From positions 1-64,000 of the forward strand of contig JAJECK010000036.1 in NCBI GenBank assembly GCA_022822085.1: a stretch of DNA of 64,000 nucleotides, in the 5' to 3' direction. The DNA comes from Candidatus Poribacteria bacterium. GTDB lineage: Bacteria > Poribacteria > WGA-4E > WGA-3G. This document shows positions 44,387 through 53,275 of this stretch, in pieces. Below the pieces are notes generated by a model, which did no database searches, had not been told where the DNA came from, and worked only from the letters and a program-made list of their open reading frames with translations. How positions within the stretch are numbered: the first letter of the stretch is position 1; every line of letters begins with the position of its first letter. Position numbers and translations under genes: made by a program.

Positions 44387-44679
44387 CTAAAAAATTATGG
44401 TCTTATTCAGACATCAAAGAGTATACCACATTTTACTATTTTCTTTTAATAATTTTACTGAAATGAGGGCAAATTTTAATTTGCAAAATTTTTTGAGATT
44501 TGCTATATTTAAGATGATGTAGTTTCACTACTTTGGTAAACCCACTTGCACTTTTGAAAGAGTAGCGGGTTTTGGCGATCCGAGGCGTGTGAGTGAACCG
44601 GCGAACTATTCATCGCTGGACAGTTATTGACGCGATAGAACTTCAGATAACATGAAAATCAGGTTGACCTTGAGACTAG
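44387..44679. other. Intergenic segment, possibly decayed coding or structured RNA
   Basis: The first ~130 bases are AT-rich with nothing recognisable. From about 44530 the composition becomes less AT-rich and contains AAACCC...GGGTTT arms (44538-44573) and a later GCGAT...ATCGC pairing. A plus-strand frame there reads GKPTCTFERVAGFGDPRRV and continues past a stop, which could be a decayed gene, perhaps of mobile-element origin. No tRNA, known riboswitch or clear promoter found. Confidence 0.35.
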
Positions 44680-44829
44680 ATGGAGTTTGCCTTATTAGAC
44701 AAAGGACTTTCTGCAGTGGTAGTGCCTCTGTTACTGAGAAATCCTGATATAACTATTTCGGGAGTGAAAGATGAACATAGCACAATAGGTGTCTATAGCA
44801 AATTAGGTATGGAGGTACTGGAACAATGA
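44680..44829 (+). CDS. Small ORF translationally coupled to the TPR gene
   Basis: 49 codons from ATG 44680, reading MEFALLDKGLSAVVVPLLL and ending in TGA that overlaps the TPR start as ATGA. The overlap and the internal GGAGG that serves the TPR gene favour a real coupled gene. There is no strong ribosome site of its own and no recognised family. It may instead be the tail of a decayed gene. Confidence 0.35.
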   Translation: MEFALLDKGLSAVVVPLLLRNPDITISGVKDEHSTIGVYSKLGMEVLEQ

Positions 44830-46028
44830 ATGATGCCAACTTAATAGTGAATGATGCCGAAAGATGGTCTCGGTATAAATATCTACATAAATATGATGAT
44901 ATTATCAAGGAATGCACTGATGCTATTGCATTAGACCCTCAGCGTTCTAATGCTTATAGATACAGAGCAGATGCTTATGTTGAAAAAGATCAACTTGACT
45001 TAGCTATTGCAGATTATAACAAAGCTATAAAATTAGACCCTGAATATATCTCAGCATATAAACGAAGAGGATACCTATACTGTCACCGTAAGAGGGAATA
45101 TGACAAGGCGATTAATGATTACACAAAAGTTATCCTGTTAGACCCTAATGATCATGAAGCTTATGATAGAAGAGGATATAGTTATACTTGCCAAGGCAAT
45201 TATGCACAAGCAATTAATGATCACAATAGGGCAATCGAGCTGAAATCTGATTATGCTTTAGCATATAAAAATTTAGGTTTCGTACATTCTTCTATGGGTG
45301 AGCTTGATACAGCGATTATAAACCTAAATACAGCAATAGACTTAGATCAAGGTCTTGCTGTAGCTTATAGTACTAGAGGTTTTGTACATTCTTCCAAGAA
45401 TGATTTTCACTCAGCGATTGCAGACCTAAACACAGCAATAACGTTAAATGAACAGTACCCAAAAGCTTATCGTAACAGAGGCTATGCCCATGCTCGTTTG
45501 ATGAATTTTAGACAGGCTTTACAGGACCATTCAAATGATATCCTGTATAGTTTTGCTCTTGGAGATCATCAAAATCTTGCTTCAGCATACAACGCCCGGG
45601 GATTAACTTATACCCTCATGGATGAATATGGAAAAGCCCTTAAGAATTACAATCAAGCTATTAGGTACCGACAAAACCAATCTCGTATATATTTGAACAT
45701 AGGAGACTTATATCGTTTGCAAGATAATGGTGAGCAAGCAATTGAGAATTACGACAATGCTGTACTTTACAGTCCTAATCATAAAATAGACGTTGTGGAT
45801 CGTAACTTTGCCCATAATGCTGGAGACATAATCAAAAATGCTCACAGATTACTGTCGGAGAAAATCGAATCACTTCAGCAAAATAGTGCTGATTACTATT
45901 ATTACTCTGGTGTCCGGGCGTTATTTAGGAACAGCACAACTGCTGCAATAAGGTATTTTCGATTTGCCTCGGATGAGGGTTATCATGATCCCAAGGTTAA
46001 CCAACACATTGAAAACCTAAAAGATTGA
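44826..46028 (+). CDS. Cytoplasmic TPR protein
   Basis: 400 aa, GGAGG ribosome site, no signal peptide or membrane segment. About nine to ten TPR units of the form AYRYRADAYVEKDQLDLAIADYNKAIKLDP, most regular between residues 20 and 330. It converges on the helicase gene with a 12-base overlap at their 3' ends. TPR proteins beside helicase/nuclease genes are common in defence modules, but nothing in this protein alone shows such a role. Confidence 0.85.
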   Translation: MNDANLIVNDAERWSRYKYLHKYDDIIKECTDAIALDPQRSNAYRYRADAYVEKDQLDLAIADYNKAIKLDPEYISAYKRRGYLYCHRKREYDKAINDYTKVILLDPNDHEAYDRRGYSYTCQGNYAQAINDHNRAIELKSDYALAYKNLGFVHSSMGELDTAIINLNTAIDLDQGLAVAYSTRGFVHSSKNDFHSAIADLNTAITLNEQYPKAYRNRGYAHARLMNFRQALQDHSNDILYSFALGDHQNLASAYNARGLTYTLMDEYGKALKNYNQAIRYRQNQSRIYLNIGDLYRLQDNGEQAIENYDNAVLYSPNHKIDVVDRNFAHNAGDIIKNAHRLLSEKIESLQQNSADYYYYSGVRALFRNSTTAAIRYFRFASDEGYHDPKVNQHIENLKD

Positions 46029-47966
46029 GGCATTATTTTGAGATCTAGTTTTGTCCATTTTCCATGTCTCTATACACTCATTCAGATGTTCTTTGTAATT
46101 CTTGTCAGCTAGGACTATAAGCATTGTTTTAGCCCTACTCATACCTATATAAAGAACTCTGTTTAGATGTTTTTCATTTTCTATCAAAACTGTTCCTTCA
46201 AAACTAACTTGGGCATCAGTGCGAGATATAACCAATATGACAAGGTCGCTTTCTAAACCCTGGAAGTCATAGACATCACTATATCTAAGAATATTTGAAG
46301 GGACATCACTATTATATTTAAGAATATCTGAAGGATCGTCAGATTCTAAGATATCCCCTTGGTCAACTTCAGGTATCCTGCGTATATTGCATAGTTTCCA
46401 GCCGCCATAATTCGACTGATTAGTGCCAAACTCAGTACCGTCTGTACTGGACAACAAAATAATCTGCCTAGATCCATGACCTTCAGATTTCCATATAGAT
46501 AACAACTTCTCAAGTTGATTTTCCAATTGGTCCTGTCCTTCAAAATATTTGATTTGGACATCTGGTCCATGCACGCCAGACATAGAACTCGATGGAATAT
46601 TAGTTAGACCGTAGACAGCATCCGCTATCTCATGTGTATTTCGGCAATTGGTTTTCAATTCATCGTAGGACCATTTATGGTCAATACCAAATTCTATCAG
46701 GACTTTTTCCCATTCCAGCTTCCTATCAAGCATGACAATAGCTTGGTTCAAATCGCCAAACATGGTCCAACAACCATTATCCATGTTATCTTTCAACAAC
46801 TCATTCATTAGGTTTAGAAAACACGGGTCAAGTAGGTTCTGTGCTTCGTCAACAATTAAATAATCGAAATAATTAGAAAACTCATTTTCCCTTAGATCAT
46901 CAACCGCATTTCCGATAAAATGATACCATCCATTATCAATGTCACCTTTCCTAAGTGTCTCTTCCAATTTAGAATCCTTCAGTATTTCCGTGTACTTATT
47001 CTTGAGAACATCATTATCTTTAAAAACCGATAACAACAATGTTGCGGGGGTTCCTGCTACAATTTTACCTGTGACACCTTTTGATATTCCGGTTGCCCAT
47101 TTCTCAAAACGGCCGCTTAGGGTAGCGTTGCTGCACATTAAAGCAACAGTTTCCTCATGTTTTTCGGCACGTCTTTTTGCAAGTTCCATTGCAAGAACGG
47201 TCTTACCTGTACCAGCGGCACCGTCAATTATACAACGCGGATTTTTTTCTGTACGATCTAAACTCGTGTATTGCTCATATGTGAGGCGTAGCAATTCTCT
47301 ATTGAGGGTATCCAAATTGGTACTAAATATTTTCATAAGTGTTGGCTCCATGTTATGTTTCGATTCAAGTTTATCTTGCAGTTCACTAAATTTCAATTGT
47401 GCATTCTCCCAGTCCTCATCATACGTATCTATATTTTCCCACTTTAACAGAGCAAAGGCATAATTTTCCAACATTTCGCCTAATTTACTTGGATTTAAGG
47501 GATCACAAGTAGCGTTATATTCTGTCACCATGGTAAAACGTCTTGGTAAAACTGTCCCCTCGGGGAATAATGGTCTCAAGTGCTCCGGTAATTCTTTCGC
47601 TTCATATTGTGTTTCTGTGGGATAAACTACGGCATGACCAATCGCAAGCGGAGAATCATCATCAAAGTATTCTGGAAATTGTTTTCGTAACTTTTCCATA
47701 ACTTCTTTGGAAATTGATATCGGTGCTATAGTATTTCCCGATAAATCAACGAGGTCAGTCGGCTCTAAAACCACCTCAAGACAAATCACGCAAAGATCTG
47801 TCTTATGATGCAAAACAAAACTAATCCTTGTGTCAGAAACTTCAAATGAATGAAAGACCACCCATTCTTTTACGGAAGTATTAGTGATCCATCTGAAGGT
47901 TTCAGAAATCATTCTTTCCGGCACCGGGGATTCGCCAGAAATTGGATACGGTATCATTGTAGGCAT
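46017..47966 (-). CDS. Superfamily I helicase/ATPase with NERD-like N-terminus
   Basis: 649 aa. Residues ~10-70 (ESPVPERMISETFRWI..., VFHSFEV, ISFVLHHKTDLCVICLEVV) follow the plan of the NERD nuclease-related domain. The expected ExK is ExV, so nuclease activity is doubtful. The ATPase core has Walker A GAAGTGKT (249-256), Walker B with IVDEAQN (~368-374), a motif III-like MFGDLNQAI, and YIGMSRAKTMLIVLA as motif VI (~606). This resembles DUF2075/UvrD-type helicases. It lies between the two gatB copies with a TPR gene. A role in DNA repair or phage defence is plausible but unproven. Confidence 0.8.
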   Translation of the reverse strand: MPTMIPYPISGESPVPERMISETFRWITNTSVKEWVVFHSFEVSDTRISFVLHHKTDLCVICLEVVLEPTDLVDLSGNTIAPISISKEVMEKLRKQFPEYFDDDSPLAIGHAVVYPTETQYEAKELPEHLRPLFPEGTVLPRRFTMVTEYNATCDPLNPSKLGEMLENYAFALLKWENIDTYDEDWENAQLKFSELQDKLESKHNMEPTLMKIFSTNLDTLNRELLRLTYEQYTSLDRTEKNPRCIIDGAAGTGKTVLAMELAKRRAEKHEETVALMCSNATLSGRFEKWATGISKGVTGKIVAGTPATLLLSVFKDNDVLKNKYTEILKDSKLEETLRKGDIDNGWYHFIGNAVDDLRENEFSNYFDYLIVDEAQNLLDPCFLNLMNELLKDNMDNGCWTMFGDLNQAIVMLDRKLEWEKVLIEFGIDHKWSYDELKTNCRNTHEIADAVYGLTNIPSSSMSGVHGPDVQIKYFEGQDQLENQLEKLLSIWKSEGHGSRQIILLSSTDGTEFGTNQSNYGGWKLCNIRRIPEVDQGDILESDDPSDILKYNSDVPSNILRYSDVYDFQGLESDLVILVISRTDAQVSFEGTVLIENEKHLNRVLYIGMSRAKTMLIVLADKNYKEHLNECIETWKMDKTRSQNNASIF

Positions 47967-48235
47967 ATAATATCCCTTGCTCCTATTATACTTGGAAGAT
48001 TAAATTTATTTAATGGACAGTCCACAAGAACACTGAAAACTTTGGAAACACACTCTCATTGAAAGTCTCTAAAAATTTCAAAACTAATTTACTATATCTG
48101 AATTATACTAAATGTTGCAAAAATTGTCAAAAAAGATTTACTGAAGTAAAAAAATAATTCCGCAATTTCCAGATATTTTGTTGTCCTTTATAATCGTGAC
48201 AAAACGTATCTTCAATCATAATAAGCCAACCGAAC
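47967..48235. other. AT-rich intergenic stretch between helicase and gatB
   Basis: About 270 bases with no supported gene or hairpin terminator. It must hold the helicase promoter (minus strand) and the end of the gatB transcript, neither of which shows a clear signal. Confidence 0.5.
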
Positions 48236-49762
48236 CTAAGCGGATAACTTCTCCATCAAAATCTGATTTACCAATTGTGGGTTCGCTTTTCCTTTAGTAG
48301 CACGCATAACCTGCCCGACAAGAAATCTCAAGGTTGCCGTTTTGCCGTTACGATAATCTTTCACCGCTCCCTCCTTATGTTCCTCTAAAACCTTTAAGAC
48401 AGCCGCTTCTATTGTTGAATCATCCGTAATAGCGAACAAATCTTTTTCTTTAGCAATCTGTTCCGGCATCTTGCCTGTCTCAAAGACATCGTTAAGTACA
48501 ACTTTGGCGTTTGGTGCTTCGATCTTGCGATCTTTTTTGCCTTCGAGATACAGGATGAGATCGACGAAATGTTCTGGTGTGACCTTAGAATCTTGGATAT
48601 CAATTTTTGCAGCTTTGAGTAACGGCCTCAGGTCACCTATAATCCAGTTGACACAACTCTTAACACAAGTTGTAAGTTCACTATTCCGTTCTTTAGTTTT
48701 AATTGTAGCTTCATCAAAAAAATCAGCAAGTTTTTTTGCAACTTCATCAAAAAAATCAGCAAGGTGCCGCTTTTCGGTTAATAACTTAGCATCGTGATCT
48801 AGGATGCCGAATTCGTCCTTAAACTTTTTGCGGCGATCAGCGGGGAGTTCAGGGAGTGCTTGTTTAATTTCCTCTTTCCATTCATCATCTATCTGAACGT
48901 GAACGAGATCGGGTTCAGGAAAATAGCGGTAGTCGTCCGCTTCTTCCTTGCCACGCATTGCGACAGTCTTACCTGTGTTTTCATCAAATAACATGGTTTC
49001 TTGAACAACTTCTCCACCAGAATCGATGATACGCGCTTGCCTTGTCACTTCATATTTCATTGCAGCAAGCAAAAATTGAAACGAGTTCATGTTCTTAATC
49101 TCCGTGCGCGTTCCTAATTCCTGACTGCCTTTTGGACGCAGCGAGATATTCGGTTCACAACGAAGACTGCCCTCCTCCATATTGCAATCGCTCACCTCAA
49201 TGTATTCTAAGATCTCTTTGACAGCACGGCAGTATGCGATTGCTTCTTCAGGTGAATGGATATCAGGTTCACTTACAATTTCCATGAGTGGCACTCCGGC
49301 GCGATTGAAATCCATAAAACTTCGAGTTGGATCACCTGTTACTTCTGCGTGAATAGATTTTCCCGCATCCTCTTCCAGATGAATTCTACGCAGCCTAACC
49401 GTCTTCTCAACCCTTCTGGACTCGTCATTAATAAATTCAAACTCTACCTTACCACCTTCACATAACGGACGGTCATGTTGCGAAATCTGATAGTTTTTTG
49501 GTAAATCAGGGTAGAAATAGTTTTTCCGATCAAATTTACTGGATGTTGTTATTTCGCAATTCATCGCCAAGCCCGCACGAACAACGAACTCCAACGCTCG
49601 TTGATTGATAACTGGCAGTGTTCCTGGCATCCCTAAGCAGACTGGACAGGTGCAATCATTTGCTGAGGCACCGAACGTATAAGCACAGTTACAGAACAAT
49701 TTACTATCTGTGCATAATTCTGCGTGTATTTCCAAACCGATGACTATTTCATATTTATCCAT
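48236..49762 (-). CDS. gatB: Aspartyl/glutamyl-tRNA amidotransferase subunit B
   Basis: 508 aa. GatB converts misacylated Glu-tRNA(Gln) or Asp-tRNA(Asn) as part of GatCAB. Signature blocks: [13 protein letters not shown], the zinc-type cysteines [55 protein letters not shown] and the C-terminal [23 protein letters not shown]. An 11-codon tandem duplication (LADFFDE twice) lies in the helical domain. gatA and gatC are not in the window. A diverged 3' fragment of a second gatB lies 3.8 kb further along. Confidence 0.95.
   Translation of the reverse strand: [508 protein letters not shown]
48709..48763. repeat. 33-bp tandem duplication inside gatB
   Basis: The 22-base sequence CTTCATCAAAAAAATCAGCAAG occurs at 48709-48730 and 48742-48763, exactly 33 bases apart. 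In the protein this gives KLADFFDE twice, an in-frame 11-residue insertion in the helical/tail-linker region of GatB. Confidence 0.85.
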
Positions 49763-49799
49763 AAGGACACTCTCATTTCAGATGCAATCCATAACAAAC

Positions 49800-49842
49800 A
49801 GCGCGAGTACCTACCTATGTGAAAGATAGGACATCTCGCGCT
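49800..49842 (-). terminator. Hairpin between aldo/keto reductase gene and gatB
   Basis: AGCGCGAG (49800-49807) pairs with CTCGCGCT (49835-49842), with an inner CCTAT/ATAGG pairing in the loop. On the minus strand it lies between the reductase stop and gatB and is followed by GTTTGTT, a weak T tract. It is probably a terminator or processing site. Confidence 0.5.
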
Positions 49843-49860
49843 ATAAAGAATATAGACATA

Positions 49861-50634
49861 TTACATAGACTTTTCCGAAAATTCGTTAACAACTTTTACA
49901 TTTGCTTCTACTTCAGCGTTTGAAGTCATGCCGATTGTCATTGCGTGTACACACGGTAATCCCATGACAAATTCAATGGCATCGCGTTGACTCTCTGCAT
50001 CTTTCGCTAATTTTCCCATACCTAAGACTTTCATGCCGTAGATACCTTTGCCAGCAAAAGCCATCTGTTCCATCGTTCGGATTACATCTGCAGGCGATGC
50101 GTCCATTTGAACACCAGAGTGATTTATCCGTGCTAAAACAACTTCAACCCAATCTGTCATGGCAGATGTTTGGAATGCTCCGAAGTCGTGGCAAGAAACG
50201 CCGTGTGCACGAATCAATCCCTGTTCTTTACACCGAGTAAGTGCTTCCATTGCATCTGGATACCGTGCTGGCCAATCCACTTGTGTTAGACAATGAAGTA
50301 ACACAATATCTACATAGTCTGACCCTATTTCTTTGAGGAATCGCTTAACATCAACTTCTACTTCCTCCCTTGTTCGCGAAACTGTTTTAGTTGTAATGGT
50401 TACGCTACTGCGAGGAACATGGTTGAGTGCTTCTTTTATATGGGGGTGACTTCCATATTGGTCTGCAGAATCCCAGAACGTAACACCATTTTCATGTGCA
50501 AAAAGTAATAGGTCACGTAATTCTTCAAACCCTAAATCTGTCTGATTTGAGCGACCGTTCCATCCGTTTGAACCTGTTCCAATAGAAAGACGAGAGACGT
50601 CTAAACCTGTTTTCCCAAGTGCTACAATTTCCAT
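49861..50634 (-). CDS. Aldo/keto reductase family oxidoreductase
   Basis: About 257 aa. Start ATG 50634 has TAGGAG upstream; a longer frame has no site. The (beta/alpha)8 barrel tetrad is visible: Asp and Tyr in FWDSADQYGS, Lys in TITTKT, His in VLLHCL. The start MEIVALGKTGLDVSRLSIGTG is typical. NADPH-dependent reduction of aldehydes or sugars is expected; substrate unknown. It lies upstream of gatB on the same strand, separated by a hairpin. Confidence 0.88.
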   Translation of the reverse strand: MEIVALGKTGLDVSRLSIGTGSNGWNGRSNQTDLGFEELRDLLLFAHENGVTFWDSADQYGSHPHIKEALNHVPRSSVTITTKTVSRTREEVEVDVKRFLKEIGSDYVDIVLLHCLTQVDWPARYPDAMEALTRCKEQGLIRAHGVSCHDFGAFQTSAMTDWVEVVLARINHSGVQMDASPADVIRTMEQMAFAGKGIYGMKVLGMGKLAKDAESQRDAIEFVMGLPCVHAMTIGMTSNAEVEANVKVVNEFSEKSM

Positions 50635-50859
50635 AGATATTTCTCCTATAGTGAGATTTAATCTAATGTAAGTATACCATTTATTTCTAAATCTGGCAAC
50701 AAAAACATTATCTGAAATGTGGTGAGTCATTTATCCCACGTACAATTTTGTTGGTGGATTTCTAACATCCTTACACACTAAGAATGTTGAAATTGGGATT
50801 ACAATCCGTGTAATAATGATGAATTGACAATTGATGATTCTGCTTTCCACAAAAAATTG

Positions 50860-50889
50860 TTGCCATTCACCATCATGTAACGTTATAAT
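50860..50889 (+). promoter_or_regulatory. Sigma-70-type promoter for the lytic transglycosylase
   Basis: TTGCCA at 50860-50865, an 18-base spacer and a perfect TATAAT at 50884-50889. This predicts a 5' leader of about 120 bases before the ATG at 51016. AACGTT occurs twice nearby (50879 and about 50925) and could be an operator. Confidence 0.65.
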
Positions 50890-50974
50890 TATTGTTTTAG
50901 CGTAATTAAAATAGAACTTTACAACGTTAAAATGGGACAGATTACAAAAATAGATGTTTGATGTAAATTTTATT

Positions 50975-51007
50975 AGGAGGAAAAAAGCGGCCGGTTGAAC
51001 CGCTTTT
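50975..51007 (+). promoter_or_regulatory. Shine-Dalgarno followed by a hairpin before the start codon
   Basis: AGGAGG at 50975-50980 is 35 bases from the ATG at 51016, too far for normal use. Between them AAAAGCGG (50983-50990) and CCGCTTTT (51000-51007) form an 8-bp stem. Folding it would leave about 10 bases between the ribosome site and ATG. A TTG in the loop opens a six-codon frame ending in TAG just before the ATG. Confidence 0.55.
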
Positions 51008-51015
51008 CAAGATAG

Positions 51016-53262
51016 ATGTGCTCAATTGTCAAGAAACCTATTAGAAAATATTTACAATATCTTCTTGGTTCATTAGTACTCGCAATTTTTTGCTTAAGTG
51101 TTGATGTTTCCATTTCTGCTGAAGAAGATTACAATCCAATTCGAGATGCTGCTTTTACCTTAGTAGATAAAGGAGATTACAAACGAGCAGTACCAAAATT
51201 AGAAAGTTTATTACAAACTGATTTGTCAAGGATGGGGAAACTTGAGATATATCATGCACTCGGTTACTACTATGAAAAATTGAAAAATCGTCCTAAAGCT
51301 GTTGGATACTATGTTAGAGTAATCACAAACGACTATCCACTTGCAGACACTGCAGCATATCGTCTTGCTAAGTTGTATGTTGAAATGAAAAATGACCCGA
51401 AAGCCATAAAATGGTGGACAGAACTTGTTAAAAACTACCCGAACAGTATATATGTTACAGAAGCAAAATGGGACTTAGCAGAACTTCACCTAAAATATAA
51501 GCAGTATAAAGAAGCAAAGGCTGTATTAGTGGATGTAATTAAACATCAGACATATAAACGTAAAGCGAATTATGCTTTAGCCCGATGTGAAGAAGGATTA
51601 GGCAACTATTCAGAAGCATTTAAAATCCATCAACAACTCATAAGTGAAAAACAATCAGATTCAGTTGCTGATGATGCTGTAGGCAAGTTGAAAATGCTTG
51701 CCCGTTCGCGGAAATCACTCAAATTGACTGTGAACGATAGATTTAATTGTGGATTAGTAGAATATTACCATAGGAATTATAAAACTGCTGTAAATGAGTT
51801 TACCCAACTTGCGGCCAGCACAGATTTGAAACAGAAAGGTCGTGCTCTCTATCATCTCGGATTGAGTAATCAGGGACGTAAGTGGTTTAACACTGCCATT
51901 AAAAATTACAATTCTGTTGTTACCCTTGGTTCCAAATCTGATTATTTGACTCGTGCGCAATACCAAATTGCGCAAATTTATAGGATCAAAGGAAGTCTAA
52001 CAACGGCAGTAAATCGTCTTGAGAGTTTTGTAAAAAAGTATCCTTGGAGCGAAATGGTGGATAACGCACTCTATGATATTGCCACGATTCATCAACAACG
52101 CGAAAAATCTGAGTTGATGCTTAATGCGTTTTCACGATTAATTGAAGTAGACCCCGGTAGCGAATACGCCGATTGGGCAGCCTGGCGAATTGGTTGGCAA
52201 AGGTTTGACGAAAAAAAGTATGAAGAAAGTTACAAAGCATTTGAGGGACTAAAGAACAACTTTCCAGGTAATCGTTATGCAATGGGGGCTCATTTTTGGA
52301 TGGCTAAGATCCGCGAGAGACAGAATAAACCTGATGAGGCAAAACAGATTTATCAAGATGTTGCAAAAGCACGATATTGGTATTATAGTGCAAGAGCAAA
52401 AGCACTCTTAGGTATCACAAAATCCGAATTAGAAACAAAAGCAATACCTGATGCTGAGTTGCCAGAAGAAAAGAAATGTCCTATTCAATTAGACATTTTA
52501 ATGAAACTTAGACTTTACGAAGATGCTGCGTATCTGCTTTCCCGTTATATTACTGATACACCAGATGCAGCTCAGGAATGTTATTATGCATTGATAAAGT
52601 CCTATGAAAAACTTTCATTGTATGACAAAGCGCGTGAGATTGCGGACAAGGCTCTGCTTAGCATATCATTCAAATTTCAAGCAAGTGATGAATTAGCAAA
52701 ATTCCGCAAAAAGTTGTATCCATTACACTATGAAGCATTGGTTGAAAAATATGCTAAGGAGTACAATGTTGATAAAGCCTTGATATATGCTATGATATTG
52801 GAAGAAAGCCGGTACCGTACTGATGCAATTAGTTGGGCAGGTGCGATTGGGTTAATGCAGATTATGCCTGCAACCGGTAGAGAAATTGCACGAAAACTAA
52901 AAATTAGTCGATTCCGTTCATCAATGCTAAAGATACCTTCTGTTAACATTCAAATGGGAACAAAATATATTGATGAACTCAACGATATGTTTGACGGTAA
53001 TGCAATGTTGGTTTCTGGTGCCTATAATGGTGGTCCTGGTAGGATGAAGCGGTGGTTGGAAACAAAGAAGATAAAGGATATTGACGAATTCGTTGAAAAG
53101 ATAACTATCAGAGAAACCCGATTGCACATCAAAAAAGTCATCAACAGTTATGACAATTACGTAGAAATCTACGGTCAACCCGATGTGCCAGCTGTCAATT
53201 CAGCATTTGATGTCCCTGCGAAGAAAAGTTCAAACCCGATTCTTGGGAAGCTCAACCAATAA
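51016..53262 (+). CDS. Soluble lytic murein transglycosylase with TPR superhelix
   Basis: 748 aa with a signal peptide (YLLGSLVLAIFCLSVDVSISA). A long alpha-helical TPR region (~40-560) forms the ring seen in Slt-type enzymes. The C-terminal SLT domain has ALIYAMILEESRYRTDAISWAGAIGLMQIMPATG with catalytic Glu597 and GAYNGGPGRMKRWL. It cleaves peptidoglycan glycan strands in the periplasm, giving anhydromuropeptides. The leader has a ribosome site displaced by a hairpin. It converges on nadB with 13 bases between stops. Confidence 0.93.
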   Translation: MCSIVKKPIRKYLQYLLGSLVLAIFCLSVDVSISAEEDYNPIRDAAFTLVDKGDYKRAVPKLESLLQTDLSRMGKLEIYHALGYYYEKLKNRPKAVGYYVRVITNDYPLADTAAYRLAKLYVEMKNDPKAIKWWTELVKNYPNSIYVTEAKWDLAELHLKYKQYKEAKAVLVDVIKHQTYKRKANYALARCEEGLGNYSEAFKIHQQLISEKQSDSVADDAVGKLKMLARSRKSLKLTVNDRFNCGLVEYYHRNYKTAVNEFTQLAASTDLKQKGRALYHLGLSNQGRKWFNTAIKNYNSVVTLGSKSDYLTRAQYQIAQIYRIKGSLTTAVNRLESFVKKYPWSEMVDNALYDIATIHQQREKSELMLNAFSRLIEVDPGSEYADWAAWRIGWQRFDEKKYEESYKAFEGLKNNFPGNRYAMGAHFWMAKIRERQNKPDEAKQIYQDVAKARYWYYSARAKALLGITKSELETKAIPDAELPEEKKCPIQLDILMKLRLYEDAAYLLSRYITDTPDAAQECYYALIKSYEKLSLYDKAREIADKALLSISFKFQASDELAKFRKKLYPLHYEALVEKYAKEYNVDKALIYAMILEESRYRTDAISWAGAIGLMQIMPATGREIARKLKISRFRSSMLKIPSVNIQMGTKYIDELNDMFDGNAMLVSGAYNGGPGRMKRWLETKKIKDIDEFVEKITIRETRLHIKKVINSYDNYVEIYGQPDVPAVNSAFDVPAKKSSNPILGKLNQ

Positions 53263-53275
53263 ATTAATCATAAGA

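Noticed and set aside
44387-44679. Known riboswitch or tRNA
   Set aside because: No cloverleaf, no GGTTCRA arm and no recognisable riboswitch core were seen; left as an unexplained segment.
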